Shown: positions 12,301-19,711 of the stretch, piece by piece | How positions within the stretch are numbered: position 1 is the first letter of the stretch | How the letters are laid out: each line of letters opens with the position of its first letter | Source: UBA668 sp041394605 | GTDB lineage: Bacteria; Actinomycetota; Acidimicrobiia; Acidimicrobiales; Ilumatobacteraceae | Direction of reading: 5' to 3' | Length of the DNA: 64,000 bases | Assembly: GCA_041394605.1 (NCBI GenBank) | Contig: JAWKHX010000004.1 | Span: forward strand, 434,001 to 498,000 | The notes under the pieces: generated by a model | The model's database searches: none | What the model was told of the DNA's origin: nothing | What the model saw: only the letters and a program-made list of their open reading frames with translations | Made by a program: the position numbers and the translations under genes

Positions 12301-15300
12301 CCGACTGCGTGAAGTGCTTCGACACGGGCGACGACCCGGCCACGTTCAACGGCGCCGGCGGCACCAACCCTGCAAGGGCTCGTGCCACGTCGCAGCGGAA
12401 CTACATCGCCGACACCTTCCAGACCGGCAACTATTCCGGCAACACCGGCACGGTGGACTGGACGGGCAGCGCCTGGACCGAGACCGGCGACGCCGCCACC
12501 GGCCCTGGCAGCGGCCTCATCCAGAACTTCGTGGACACGGCCGCGTCCACCTTCGCCCTCCGCATCGGCAACCCCGGGGGCAGCACCGCCATCAACACCG
12601 CTGCCAGTCGAGTCGTGGGCGACCTGTCGGGTGCCACCACGGTGAACCTCGGCTACGACTACCGCTGCCAGAACATGGGCGCGTCGGACGAAGTGCAACT
12701 GCAGGTGCGGCCCAACGGGTCCTCGGGCTGGACTACGGTCCAGACGTTCAACAACTGCAACAACGCGTCCATCTACTCCAACAACCAGGTCACCCTGTCG
12801 CCCAGCGTGCTCGGCACCGCCACCGAGATGCGGCTGGTGGTCACCAACACGCTGGAGACCAACGAGATCTTCTTCTTCGACGACGTGCAGGTGCGGGCCA
12901 CCTACGACGACGTCACCGTCGGCCCCCGCCTGGGCACCCTGTTCGACCGGGAGATCCTCACCGTCAGCGGGGCTTCGCCCTTCCCGGCCACCCCGCCCGG
13001 TGCTCCTACGGGTGACGACCTCGACGGCACCGACGACGAGGACGGCGTGGACGTGCCCGGCATCGAGACCAACACCATCGACGTGCCGATCACCGTCACC
13101 GACGCCGGCGGCGGCGTGGCCTACGTCAACGGCTGGTTCGACTGGAACAACGACGGCGTCTTCCAGATCAACGAGTCCATCTTCGATCCGTCCACCTTCG
13201 ACTCCGCCACCGGCGGGCTCACGGTGGTGGGCGGCGTGGGTGAGGTGCCGGCACCCGGCACGTATACGGTCACCCTCAACGTGCCCAACCTGGAGACCAA
13301 CGGCTCCGGCTTCGCCATCGGCGACACGCTGTACAGCCGCTTCCGCGTCGCCACCGAGCAGACGGGCGTGATCTCGCCGATCAACGCCTCGCTCGACGGC
13401 GAGATCGAGGACTACAGCTCCACGCTCAGCACCCTGCCCGTGAGCGTGGCGCACTTCCATTCCAGTCGCGTCGGCGGCTCGGTCAACGTGGACTGGCGCA
13501 CCGCGCAGGAAGTGGACAACCTCGGCTTCCGCCTGTACGCCACCGGCCCCGACGGGGAGCGCATCCTGCTCACCCCGGACCTCATCGTGTCGAAGGCGCC
13601 GACCTCCATCGAGGCGCAGACGTATCGCACCACCGTGCGCACCACCGCCCGCGAGCTGTGGCTGGAGGACGTGTCGCTGGACGGCGTGTCCGAGTTCCAC
13701 GGGCCCTACACCGTCGGCCAACGCTACGGCAGCGCGGCCCCGCCGGAGGAGATCGACTGGGCATCCGCCAACCGCGAACTGCGTCCCGAGATCGCCGCCG
13801 AGCGCGCCCAGGACGTGCGCCAGGCCCGGGTGGACTCCGCCCGCCGGGCCGTCGCACCCACCGCCGTCACCGGCCCGGTCGCCCGCCTGGAAGTCACCGA
13901 GTCCGGCGTGCAGCAGGTCACCTATGAAGCCCTCGCCTCGGTCGGCGTGGACCTTGCCGGCGTGCCGATCGGCTACCTCGCCCTCACCGACCCCTCCGGC
14001 CCTGTGCCGATCGAGGTCACCGGCGGGGCCACGTTCGGCCCCGGTTCCGCCATCCGCTTCCTCGGCGAACCGCTGGACACCCTGTACACCGGTACCAACG
14101 TGTACCGGCTGCACATCGACCGGTCGCTGGCCCGGCGGGTGACGCTCAGCGAGGCGCCCACCACGCCCTCGTCGCCCCGCGACGACCGTCGCCGCCTGGA
14201 CGGCCCCACCGGACCCACCGGCGGCGCCACCCTCACCGAGGCCCCGGCCACCACGTACACGGCCACGGCCACCGAGGAGCAGAACGTCAGCTACTCGGTC
14301 ACCGCCCCCGGCGACGACCCCTGGTACGAGACGCTGATGGTGGCGTTCGCCGGCTCGCCGTTCACCGCCAGCGGGCACCTCACGCTGGACCATGTGGTGG
14401 CCGGCCAGCCCGCCGTCGTCACCGTGGACGCCTGGGGCATCACCCGGGCCCCCGAGGCCGACGAGCACCATGTGCTGCTGTCCGTCAATGGCGTGCCCGT
14501 GGGTGACTACTACTTCGACGACAACGACCTGCTCCACGCCGTGGCCGACGTGCCCGCCGGGGTGCTGGTGAACGGCGACAACACGGTCCAGCTCACCCTG
14601 CTGGCCGACACCGGAGTGTCCATCGACATCATCGTGGTGGACTCCTGGGCGCTCACGTACCAGCGCGATGCGGTTGCGGTGGACGGCCGGCTGGACCTCC
14701 ACGCCGCCGGCCAGCAACTGGACGTCAGCGGCATGCCCGCCGGCGAGGTGCTGGCCTACCGCGTGGATGCCGGCGGTTCGGTCGCTCGCGTTGCCGTCAC
14801 CTCGGACGGCAGCGGCATCACCCAGGTGCCCACGACCGGCACGTCGCAGCGCTACGTGCTGGCCGCCGCCGGTGCTGTGCGCACACCTGCCGTCGCCCCA
14901 ATGCCCGCCGCGATGCCGCTGATCGCCGGCCAGGTGGACTACCTGATGATCGCCCCCGCTGTGCTGCACGACGCGCTCCAGCCGCTGGTGCAGTATCACC
15001 AGTCGCTCGGTCGCACCGTGAAGGTGGTGGAACCCAACGACATCTACGAGGCCTACAGCCACGGCGTGGTGGACGCTGCGGCCATCGACCGCTACCTCGC
15101 CGCCGCCGTGCCGGCCATGGACGTCCGCTGGGTGCTGCTGGTCGGCGCCGACTCCGTGGACTACCGCGACTTCGACCACGACGGCTCGTACAGCCTGATG
15201 CCGTCCATGTACGGCAGCACCGGCTACGGCATCACCTACGCCCCGATGGACCCCGCATACGGTGACGTGGACGGCGACGGCGTGCAGGACGTGGCGATGG

Positions 15301-15962
15301 GTCGCATGCCCGCTCGCACGCCCAGCGAACTCAGCGTGCTGGTGGCCAAGACTCTGGCCTATGCCGCAGGCAGCAGCCGCACCGCGATGCTGGCATCCGA
15401 CGCCAACGGCGGCATCGACTTCCAGGCTGCCAACGACACCACCGAGGCCGGCCTGGCCAGCTGGGACGTCGAGCGCTCCGATGTGGACGCGCTGGGCGCC
15501 AATGCTGCACGCAACGCCCTGCTGGCCGCCATGCAGGATGGCACCGGCCTGGTGATGTACCTCGGCCACAGCAGCTCCCTCGAATGGACCGAGGTCGGCC
15601 TGTTCGACACCGCCACGGCGTCGTCGCTGAGCGGCGACCCCACCATGGTGGTGCAGTTCGGCTGCTGGAACACGTACTACGTGTCGCCCGACGCGGACAC
15701 GCTGGCCCATGCCCTGCTGCTGAACCCCAACGGCGGAGCAGCGCTGGTGGCCGGGTCGTCTACACTCACGTCGTCCGGAAATGACATGCTGATGTCCGTG
15801 CATCTCGCAGCTCACGTGGACGACGGCGACCTCACCATCGGTGAAGCCGTCGTGCTGGCGAAGCAGGATGTCGCCCGCCAGGCGGGCGGCTCCACGGTGG
15901 ACGTGCAGATGGGCTGGACCATCCTCGGCGATCCGGCAGTGGTGGCAGGAGGGGCGGCGTGA
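9339..15962 (+). CDS. Giant secreted C25 (gingipain-type) cysteine peptidase
   Basis: A 2207-residue exported protein. An N-terminal signal (RRR, then a hydrophobic stretch ending in PVQA near residue 50) leads into about 500 residues of unassigned beta-rich sequence. Two DUF11-like repeats follow (about 549-640, CVNKTASLAVD; about 697-760, LRVTKTSNSGG), then two long internal repeats (762-924 and 1024-1187) and a GEVED-type domain (about 1227-1364, DDEDGVDVPG and WFDWNNDGVF). After a linker comes a C25 peptidase domain (about 1860-2190) with the catalytic pair His in MYLGHSSSLEW and Cys in QFGCWNTYYV. No sorting motif is visible at the C-terminus. It is preceded by GAAGAGAAAG and overlaps the next gene by 4 nt. 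It may process surface proteins or the adjacent Tat substrate; the substrate is an inference. Confidence 0.88.
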   Translation: METMRKSVSATARPRSTPIGRRRALAAVAAVVAGSVAWGVAAPVTPVQAAGETIISTFYVPLFEDNARAALFSVNGGTGTALSSTTSVTIGTEGELVYYDHWEDGYEPAANNKTQGSTLVLGDGNTANGDASNYCVPARCAGDYMPAGAVLRLNNSTTVVPGSLTTPRNSATVVFDGRDKLSATGGLTVTHATWPTAIDALHSEMAAAFDTSRWGINFRAPVGTNTPTQGSGTTSFSYSGIEVMAAQAGTSVSIDANNDGDFLDANDVNGTVIGEGQTIYVNGNVQQGARVVASKPVQVFMMTGVIGSNYENRSFQIFPTEGLVNDYVAPASTARPSGTPSYATVLYIFNPQTTAITVNVETPSGTTAYNVPAGSILNPAPFLPYNEAARITSASTFAVVAGSGTREISSQSLNYDWGYSPLPARLIVDDLSIGWAPGSQNLSAAGYDPLWVTTVAPTTLYVDYDGDPATGAFVDPNGLRYDTTYNFATALAMQRVTDPNDNDMTGARIYTIDGTGIAAAYGEDPATTTPVAFPGVDLGTTQFPSCGALCVNKTASLAVDVDGDGLVDPGDTIRWEVTATNTDYYVLVLPVLLDSLPPDVTYVPGSSTVQINNNPVIGVADDSVPPAATLFPYDESGKSIVANIPVGSQVKVTFETTVDDNYGGSGALCNKAVITSVRQTILTPANGADTGCVPIDGLRVTKTSNSGGNPVQPGQNLTYTMTVTNAAGDTVTGVEVKDILPPGLTWVSTSVTAPALISDTFADDFQNTSGGGWTGSTGSNSWSATSWSETDTGGAGINSGFVKKVTDSSSLAVEFDETSPQNTAISRVVGDLTGYAAVTLAFDRRCQSMETGDAVSVEVRPNGAAGWQNVATFNNCSNALPVAESFNLTAGQIGTATEIRFRVSNSFSGTGNDWFYLDNVVVSAGVRAPSTYAGAAPPNLTTLTDLLPGETATITLVTTVNNPYTASDEIDNHVRVQAGNQVAEASVTDCVKCFDTGDDPATFNGAGGTNPARARATSQRNYIADTFQTGNYSGNTGTVDWTGSAWTETGDAATGPGSGLIQNFVDTAASTFALRIGNPGGSTAINTAASRVVGDLSGATTVNLGYDYRCQNMGASDEVQLQVRPNGSSGWTTVQTFNNCNNASIYSNNQVTLSPSVLGTATEMRLVVTNTLETNEIFFFDDVQVRATYDDVTVGPRLGTLFDREILTVSGASPFPATPPGAPTGDDLDGTDDEDGVDVPGIETNTIDVPITVTDAGGGVAYVNGWFDWNNDGVFQINESIFDPSTFDSATGGLTVVGGVGEVPAPGTYTVTLNVPNLETNGSGFAIGDTLYSRFRVATEQTGVISPINASLDGEIEDYSSTLSTLPVSVAHFHSSRVGGSVNVDWRTAQEVDNLGFRLYATGPDGERILLTPDLIVSKAPTSIEAQTYRTTVRTTARELWLEDVSLDGVSEFHGPYTVGQRYGSAAPPEEIDWASANRELRPEIAAERAQDVRQARVDSARRAVAPTAVTGPVARLEVTESGVQQVTYEALASVGVDLAGVPIGYLALTDPSGPVPIEVTGGATFGPGSAIRFLGEPLDTLYTGTNVYRLHIDRSLARRVTLSEAPTTPSSPRDDRRRLDGPTGPTGGATLTEAPATTYTATATEEQNVSYSVTAPGDDPWYETLMVAFAGSPFTASGHLTLDHVVAGQPAVVTVDAWGITRAPEADEHHVLLSVNGVPVGDYYFDDNDLLHAVADVPAGVLVNGDNTVQLTLLADTGVSIDIIVVDSWALTYQRDAVAVDGRLDLHAAGQQLDVSGMPAGEVLAYRVDAGGSVARVAVTSDGSGITQVPTTGTSQRYVLAAAGAVRTPAVAPMPAAMPLIAGQVDYLMIAPAVLHDALQPLVQYHQSLGRTVKVVEPNDIYEAYSHGVVDAAAIDRYLAAAVPAMDVRWVLLVGADSVDYRDFDHDGSYSLMPSMYGSTGYGITYAPMDPAYGDVDGDGVQDVAMGRMPARTPSELSVLVAKTLAYAAGSSRTAMLASDANGGIDFQAANDTTEAGLASWDVERSDVDALGANAARNALLAAMQDGTGLVMYLGHSSSLEWTEVGLFDTATASSLSGDPTMVVQFGCWNTYYVSPDADTLAHALLLNPNGGAALVAGSSTLTSSGNDMLMSVHLAAHVDDGDLTIGEAVVLAKQDVARQAGGSTVDVQMGWTILGDPAVVAGGAA
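11625..12900 (+). repeat. Duplicated ~160-residue module inside the giant peptidase
   Basis: Two copies (about 11625-12110 and 12410-12900) share SRVVGDL, a D-x-R-C-Q core, EVRPNG/QVRPNG, TFNNC and GTATEMR-like blocks and end in acidic strands. They look like carbohydrate-binding or jelly-roll modules, each with a conserved Cys pair. They diverge at the DNA level, so this is an old duplication. Confidence 0.7.
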
Positions 15963-15971
15963 CCGACCCCC

Positions 15972-15977
15972 AGGAGG
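15972..15977 (+). promoter_or_regulatory. Ribosome-binding site fixing the start of the Tat protein
   Basis: A perfect AGGAGG lies 5 nt before GTG 15983. It argues for that start over the overlapping GTG at 15959, which has no ribosome-binding site. It also shows that this gene is separately and strongly translated. Confidence 0.65.
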
Positions 15978-15982
15978 TATCG

Positions 15983-16480
15983 GTGGACAACACGGCGGGG
16001 CACGATCGGCGGACCTTCCTTCGCCGCGCGGCCATCGGCGCGTCCGCCGTCGGCGCGTGGGTGGCGCCGCAGGTGCTGTCCACCGCGCATGTGTCCGCCG
16101 GTTGCACGCCGCTCACCCAGCTGCTGCAGATCCCCGCCATCTCCTGCCCGTCCAGCGGGGGTGCGGTCACCACGCTGGACGCCAACCTGCCGTCGTGTGC
16201 CCCCAGCGGGTGGGCCACCGGCCGCAACGACGGCGTCGGCTTCACCTGCAGCGCGCTCGGGGCATCGCCGGCTTGGGGAGCCTCCATCAGCATCACCGGT
16301 TGTACCCCCACCGAGGGCCGGGCGGTGAAGTACTGCCCACTCGCGTCGGGCTCCAAGTACACGTGCGTGTCGGGTGTCATTGTCGGCAGCACCATCACCT
16401 TCCCATTGCTGTCGGCCGCGGAGCAGTCCCAGGGCTGCGCCTACGTGGATTACCGGATCACCGTCTCGTGCTGCACCTGA
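15983..16480 (+). CDS. Tat-exported cysteine-rich small protein
   Basis: A protein of about 165 residues. It opens with a twin-arginine signal, DRRTFLRRAAIGASAVGAW, ending near STAHVSA, after which the mature domain begins with Gly-Cys. The mature part has ten cysteines, including a terminal CC, in a Gly/Ser/Thr-rich sequence with no recognisable enzyme motif. A folded, cofactor- or disulfide-bearing exported protein is likely. It sits between the C25 peptidase and the HprK-like kinase, and its end overlaps the kinase start by 13 nt. This makes it the best candidate client of the PqqD/nucleotidyltransferase/kinase set, by inference. GTG 15959 is an alternative start adding eight residues. Confidence 0.75.
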   Translation: MDNTAGHDRRTFLRRAAIGASAVGAWVAPQVLSTAHVSAGCTPLTQLLQIPAISCPSSGGAVTTLDANLPSCAPSGWATGRNDGVGFTCSALGASPAWGASISITGCTPTEGRAVKYCPLASGSKYTCVSGVIVGSTITFPLLSAAEQSQGCAYVDYRITVSCCT

Positions 16481-17361
16481 CGGCTCGCGCCGTCACCGCC
16501 TGGGGCTTCGCATTCCGCTTCCAGTCGGACCATCACGCCCTCGTCGACCTGGTGGAGTACTGCTACCGCGACCTGCCCGACGCTCCGGGCCCGGCCGCCG
16601 CCATCACCGTCCGCAAGACCGGCCGCGGCGGGCACGGCCTGGCCATGACGGTGCAGCACCCTGACGGGACCATCGAGCCGTGTGGCGAGGGCCGCACGCT
16701 GGAGGAGATGCCCGAACTGCTGTGGTGGGAGGTCAACCGCCGCGCCCGTGCTTCCGCCGCCGACCGCGTGGTGCTGCACGCCGCGACGATCGCCGACGAC
16801 CGTGGCGCCTGGCTGCTGTGCGCCGGCTCACAGGTGGGCAAGAGCACCCTGGCCGCAGCCAATGCGCTGCGCCACGGCCGGCACCTGTCCGACGACATGG
16901 CGCTGCTGGCCGACGACACCGCCACCGTGCTGCCGTACGCCCGCCCCCTGATGCTGCGCCCCGGCGGCCGTGAGGTACTGGTGGCCGCGGGTCGACCCGA
17001 CGGCGCAGTGGTGCTGCCGCCTGGGGACGCGCCCCGCCTCGCCGTGCACGGCGACGAGTGGTTCCTGCCCGCCTCCGCGCTCGGCGCCACGGTGCCCGCC
17101 GGGCCGGTGCCCATCCGCGCCATCGGGTTCCTCGAACGCGGCCCAGGGGCGGCCGTGGAGCCGCTCGGGCAGGCCTCCACGCTGCAGCGTCTCGTCTCCC
17201 ACTGCGCCACGCTGGACCGCCACGGTGCCGCCGACTTCCGCCGCCTGGAGCGCCTCGCCCGCCAGTCGCCGGGCTACCAGGTGGTGCTCGGCGCACCCGG
17301 TGAGGTGCTCGACCTGCTGGCGGTCGTGCCCGCCGCACCTCCGTCGCCGGCGAGCCCCTGA
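16468..17361 (+). CDS. HprK-like kinase (HPr kinase-related)
   Basis: A 297-residue P-loop protein. LHAATIADDRGAWLLCAGSQ precedes the Walker A VGKSTLAAANA near residue 130, then LSDDMALLADD, the acidic strand seen in HPr kinase relatives. True HPr kinases phosphorylate HPr, but no PTS gene is nearby. This shorter relative belongs to the group found with PqqD-like and nucleotidyltransferase genes in peptide clusters, where some members phosphorylate a peptide. The GTG start lies inside the preceding gene (13-nt overlap). It is the last gene of the cassette. The fold is clear; the target is inferred. Confidence 0.75.
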   Translation: MLHLTARAVTAWGFAFRFQSDHHALVDLVEYCYRDLPDAPGPAAAITVRKTGRGGHGLAMTVQHPDGTIEPCGEGRTLEEMPELLWWEVNRRARASAADRVVLHAATIADDRGAWLLCAGSQVGKSTLAAANALRHGRHLSDDMALLADDTATVLPYARPLMLRPGGREVLVAAGRPDGAVVLPPGDAPRLAVHGDEWFLPASALGATVPAGPVPIRAIGFLERGPGAAVEPLGQASTLQRLVSHCATLDRHGAADFRRLERLARQSPGYQVVLGAPGEVLDLLAVVPAAPPSPASP

Positions 17362-17489
17362 CCGCCGAGAGCACTGGGCGGTCGCGCCCGGGGCATCGTC
17401 GTCGGCCGATGTGGTTCTCATCAAGATTCGGTCAAGCCGCGCTCTCTTCGTGCCGATCATGACGTACCACCAGACGGCCCAATCTCTCG

Positions 17490-19685
17490 ATGACGACGAC
17501 GCTGCACTCCGACACGTGGATCTCCACGCCTCACCACACGCACCGTGTGGTGATCCGTCGTGCGCCGGAGCGTTCCGCCGTCGAGCACCGGCTCGCTGCG
17601 TTGCAGCGGGGGGTGCTGGCCGGTGTCGTCGACCCGCATGAATTCGCCGTCGAGTTGGCTGCCGAGCACGACCGGCGCCAGCGTGGCGGACGGGACTGCC
17701 TGGTCGCATCGATCGCGCTGTTCGAGATCCCGAGCGTCCGCCATCGCCTCGGCTCGGCCTACGTGTTCGATCTGATCAGCGACGTGACCCGGCTGCTCCA
17801 GCGGTCGCTCGCGCCGCTCGACCTGATCAACATCTCCGAGGACGGCGAGATCTTCGTGATGGCCCGCGAGGCCCCGATCGCCGCCGCTGCCGAGCGGATC
17901 GAGCGCGTCTGCAGGGAGATCGCAGCCAACCGCTTCGACGAACGTGGCGAGCACGTGCTGCTCACGCCGTCCACCGGGTACGCGACACTCGACGACGGCC
18001 GGTCACCCGAGGAAGTGCTGCGCCGGGCCGTCGATGCGCGGGAGGTGGCAGCCACCCACCTCGACCTGCGCGTGCACCGCTGGCTGCCGGAGATGTCGGC
18101 CGACACCGCCCCTCCGGAGCGCCCCAGGCGCCAGTGGCGGCAGTGGCCGGTGCTCAAAGAGCGGCTGCGCACCCCGCTGCAGATCCTCGCCACCTACCTG
18201 CTCGGCCTGGTCGTGCCCTTCGGGATCTACTGGTTGTTCGATCGCGTGATCGGCATCGACGTGACCTTCGGCGTGTACGTGTTCGTCGTCGCCACGCTGG
18301 TGCTCACCGGAGCGATGATCATGGTCGAGGCCGTCCTCGCCGTGCACCAGAAGGAACCTCCTCCGGTCGACGGGCCGTATCCCGATGCGACCGCGATCAT
18401 CTGTGCCTACCTTCCCAACGAGGCAGGCACGATCCTCGACACGGTCGAGGCGTTCCTGAACCTCGGCTACCCGGGCAACCTGCAGATCCTCCTCGCCTAC
18501 AACACACCGACCAAGCTTCCCGTCGAGGAGCACCTCTACGCGCTCGCAGCCATGCACGCGAACCTGGACGTGGTGCGGGTGGAGGGCAGCAACTCCAAGG
18601 CTCAGAACGTGAATGCCGTGCTGCACCTGGCCACCGGCGAGTTCACCGGCATGTTCGACGCCGACCACGAGCCGCGCCCGGGCAGCTTCGAGCGCGCCTG
18701 GCGCTGGCTGTCCAACGGGTACGACGTGGTGCAGGGCCACTGCCTCACCCGCAACGGCGAGGCCTCGTGGCTCGCCCGGATGATCGCCGTCGAGTTCGAG
18801 TCGATCTACGCGGTGGCGCACCCCGGGCGGGCCCGGCTGCACCACTTCGGGGTCTTCGGCGGCTCGAACGGGTACTGGCGGACGGGCCTCCTCCACGAGA
18901 CGCGCATGCGCGGCTCGATGCTCACCGAGGACATCGACTCCTCGATGCGCGCCGTGGAGCGCGGCTGCAGGATCCGCTCCGACCGCAACATCGTGTCGCG
19001 TGAACTCGGCACCACGACGTTCAAACAGGTGTGGAACCAGCGGATGCGCTGGTCGCAAGGGTGGCTGCAGGTGACGATCCAGCACTCGGCGCGCATCTGG
19101 CGCACACCGCACCTCGCCCTGCGCCAGAAGGTCGGCGCCTCCTACCTGCTCGGCTGGCGCGAGGTGTATCCGTGGCTGTCGTTGCAGGTGATCCCGCTCG
19201 TGGCCTACTGGCTGCTGCGCGGCGACTCGCTGAGCGCCGGCTGGCCGATCTTCTTCCTCAGCACCCTGTTCGTCCTGCAGATCGGGCCGATGCAGACCTA
19301 CTTCGCCTACCGGCTGGCGGACCCGGAGATCAAGGCACACCGGAGTTGGTTCGTGGCCTACCTGTTCTTCTCCACCATCTTCTACACGGAGTACAAGAAC
19401 ACCATCGCCCGCGTGTCGCACATCAAGGAGTGGATGGGCGAACGCACATGGCGGGTCACCCCGCGCAGCGAGGACCCCGTGGACCTGCAGCCGCTGACGC
19501 CCGATGCCGAGACCACGAACCTCGGCGAGGCCGCCGACGATCACGAGGTGGCCCATGTCCCGAGGGAGGGCCATGTTCCCTCGGCGCCCTACGACGACCA
19601 TGCGGACCGTGAAGCCGCCGAGTGGGTGGAGCTGGAGTTGCGGCGGCAGCCCAAGCCCGCGAGGCAGGTCATCGGGGGGATGTGA
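17490..19685 (+). CDS. GGDEF-like domain fused to processive GT2 (cellulose synthase-like)
   Basis: A 731-residue membrane protein. Residues about 55-190 resemble a GGDEF fold (strand SIALFEIPSVRHRLGSAYV, then EDGEIFVMAREAP in place of the GGDEF loop, then LLTPSTGYATL) but lack the catalytic signature, so it is probably a non-cyclising sensor. Two membrane helices follow (about 230-290). The GT2 domain has ATAIICAYLPNEA, FDADHEPRPG (DxD), TEDIDSS (catalytic Asp) and QRMRWSQGW, the QxxRW motif of processive synthases. More helices lie at 545-640. It likely polymerises a glycan in the membrane. It starts 128 nt after the HprK-like gene and may be a separate unit. Confidence 0.85.
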   Translation: MTTTLHSDTWISTPHHTHRVVIRRAPERSAVEHRLAALQRGVLAGVVDPHEFAVELAAEHDRRQRGGRDCLVASIALFEIPSVRHRLGSAYVFDLISDVTRLLQRSLAPLDLINISEDGEIFVMAREAPIAAAAERIERVCREIAANRFDERGEHVLLTPSTGYATLDDGRSPEEVLRRAVDAREVAATHLDLRVHRWLPEMSADTAPPERPRRQWRQWPVLKERLRTPLQILATYLLGLVVPFGIYWLFDRVIGIDVTFGVYVFVVATLVLTGAMIMVEAVLAVHQKEPPPVDGPYPDATAIICAYLPNEAGTILDTVEAFLNLGYPGNLQILLAYNTPTKLPVEEHLYALAAMHANLDVVRVEGSNSKAQNVNAVLHLATGEFTGMFDADHEPRPGSFERAWRWLSNGYDVVQGHCLTRNGEASWLARMIAVEFESIYAVAHPGRARLHHFGVFGGSNGYWRTGLLHETRMRGSMLTEDIDSSMRAVERGCRIRSDRNIVSRELGTTTFKQVWNQRMRWSQGWLQVTIQHSARIWRTPHLALRQKVGASYLLGWREVYPWLSLQVIPLVAYWLLRGDSLSAGWPIFFLSTLFVLQIGPMQTYFAYRLADPEIKAHRSWFVAYLFFSTIFYTEYKNTIARVSHIKEWMGERTWRVTPRSEDPVDLQPLTPDAETTNLGEAADDHEVAHVPREGHVPSAPYDDHADREAAEWVELELRRQPKPARQVIGGM

Positions 19686-19696
19686 GCTGGCGCGGA

Positions 19697-19702
19697 TACC
19701 CT
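19697..19702 (+). promoter_or_regulatory. Leaderless -10 box for the helicase
   Basis: TACCCT, 9 nt before ATG 19712. It matches the TA-S-C-S-T boxes seen before other genes here. Confidence 0.45.
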
Positions 19703-19711
19703 TGGGCCGAC

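Noticed and set aside
9240..15815. An open frame of about 2190 codons on the minus strand, antisense to the giant C25 gene
   Set aside because: Its protein is a low-complexity Gly/His/Val/Arg sequence with no domain, as expected when a GC-rich gene with few third-position A/T is read backwards. The plus strand has signal peptide, domains and catalytic residues.
6138..17361. Typical lasso-peptide cluster
   Set aside because: PqqD, nucleotidyltransferase, HprK and ABC fit, but the asparagine synthetase-like cyclase, the transglutaminase-like protease and a short precursor are all missing.
16468..17361. True HPr kinase/phosphorylase of a PTS system
   Set aside because: The P-loop fits, but the protein lacks the HPr-binding signature as far as I can see and no PTS gene is nearby.
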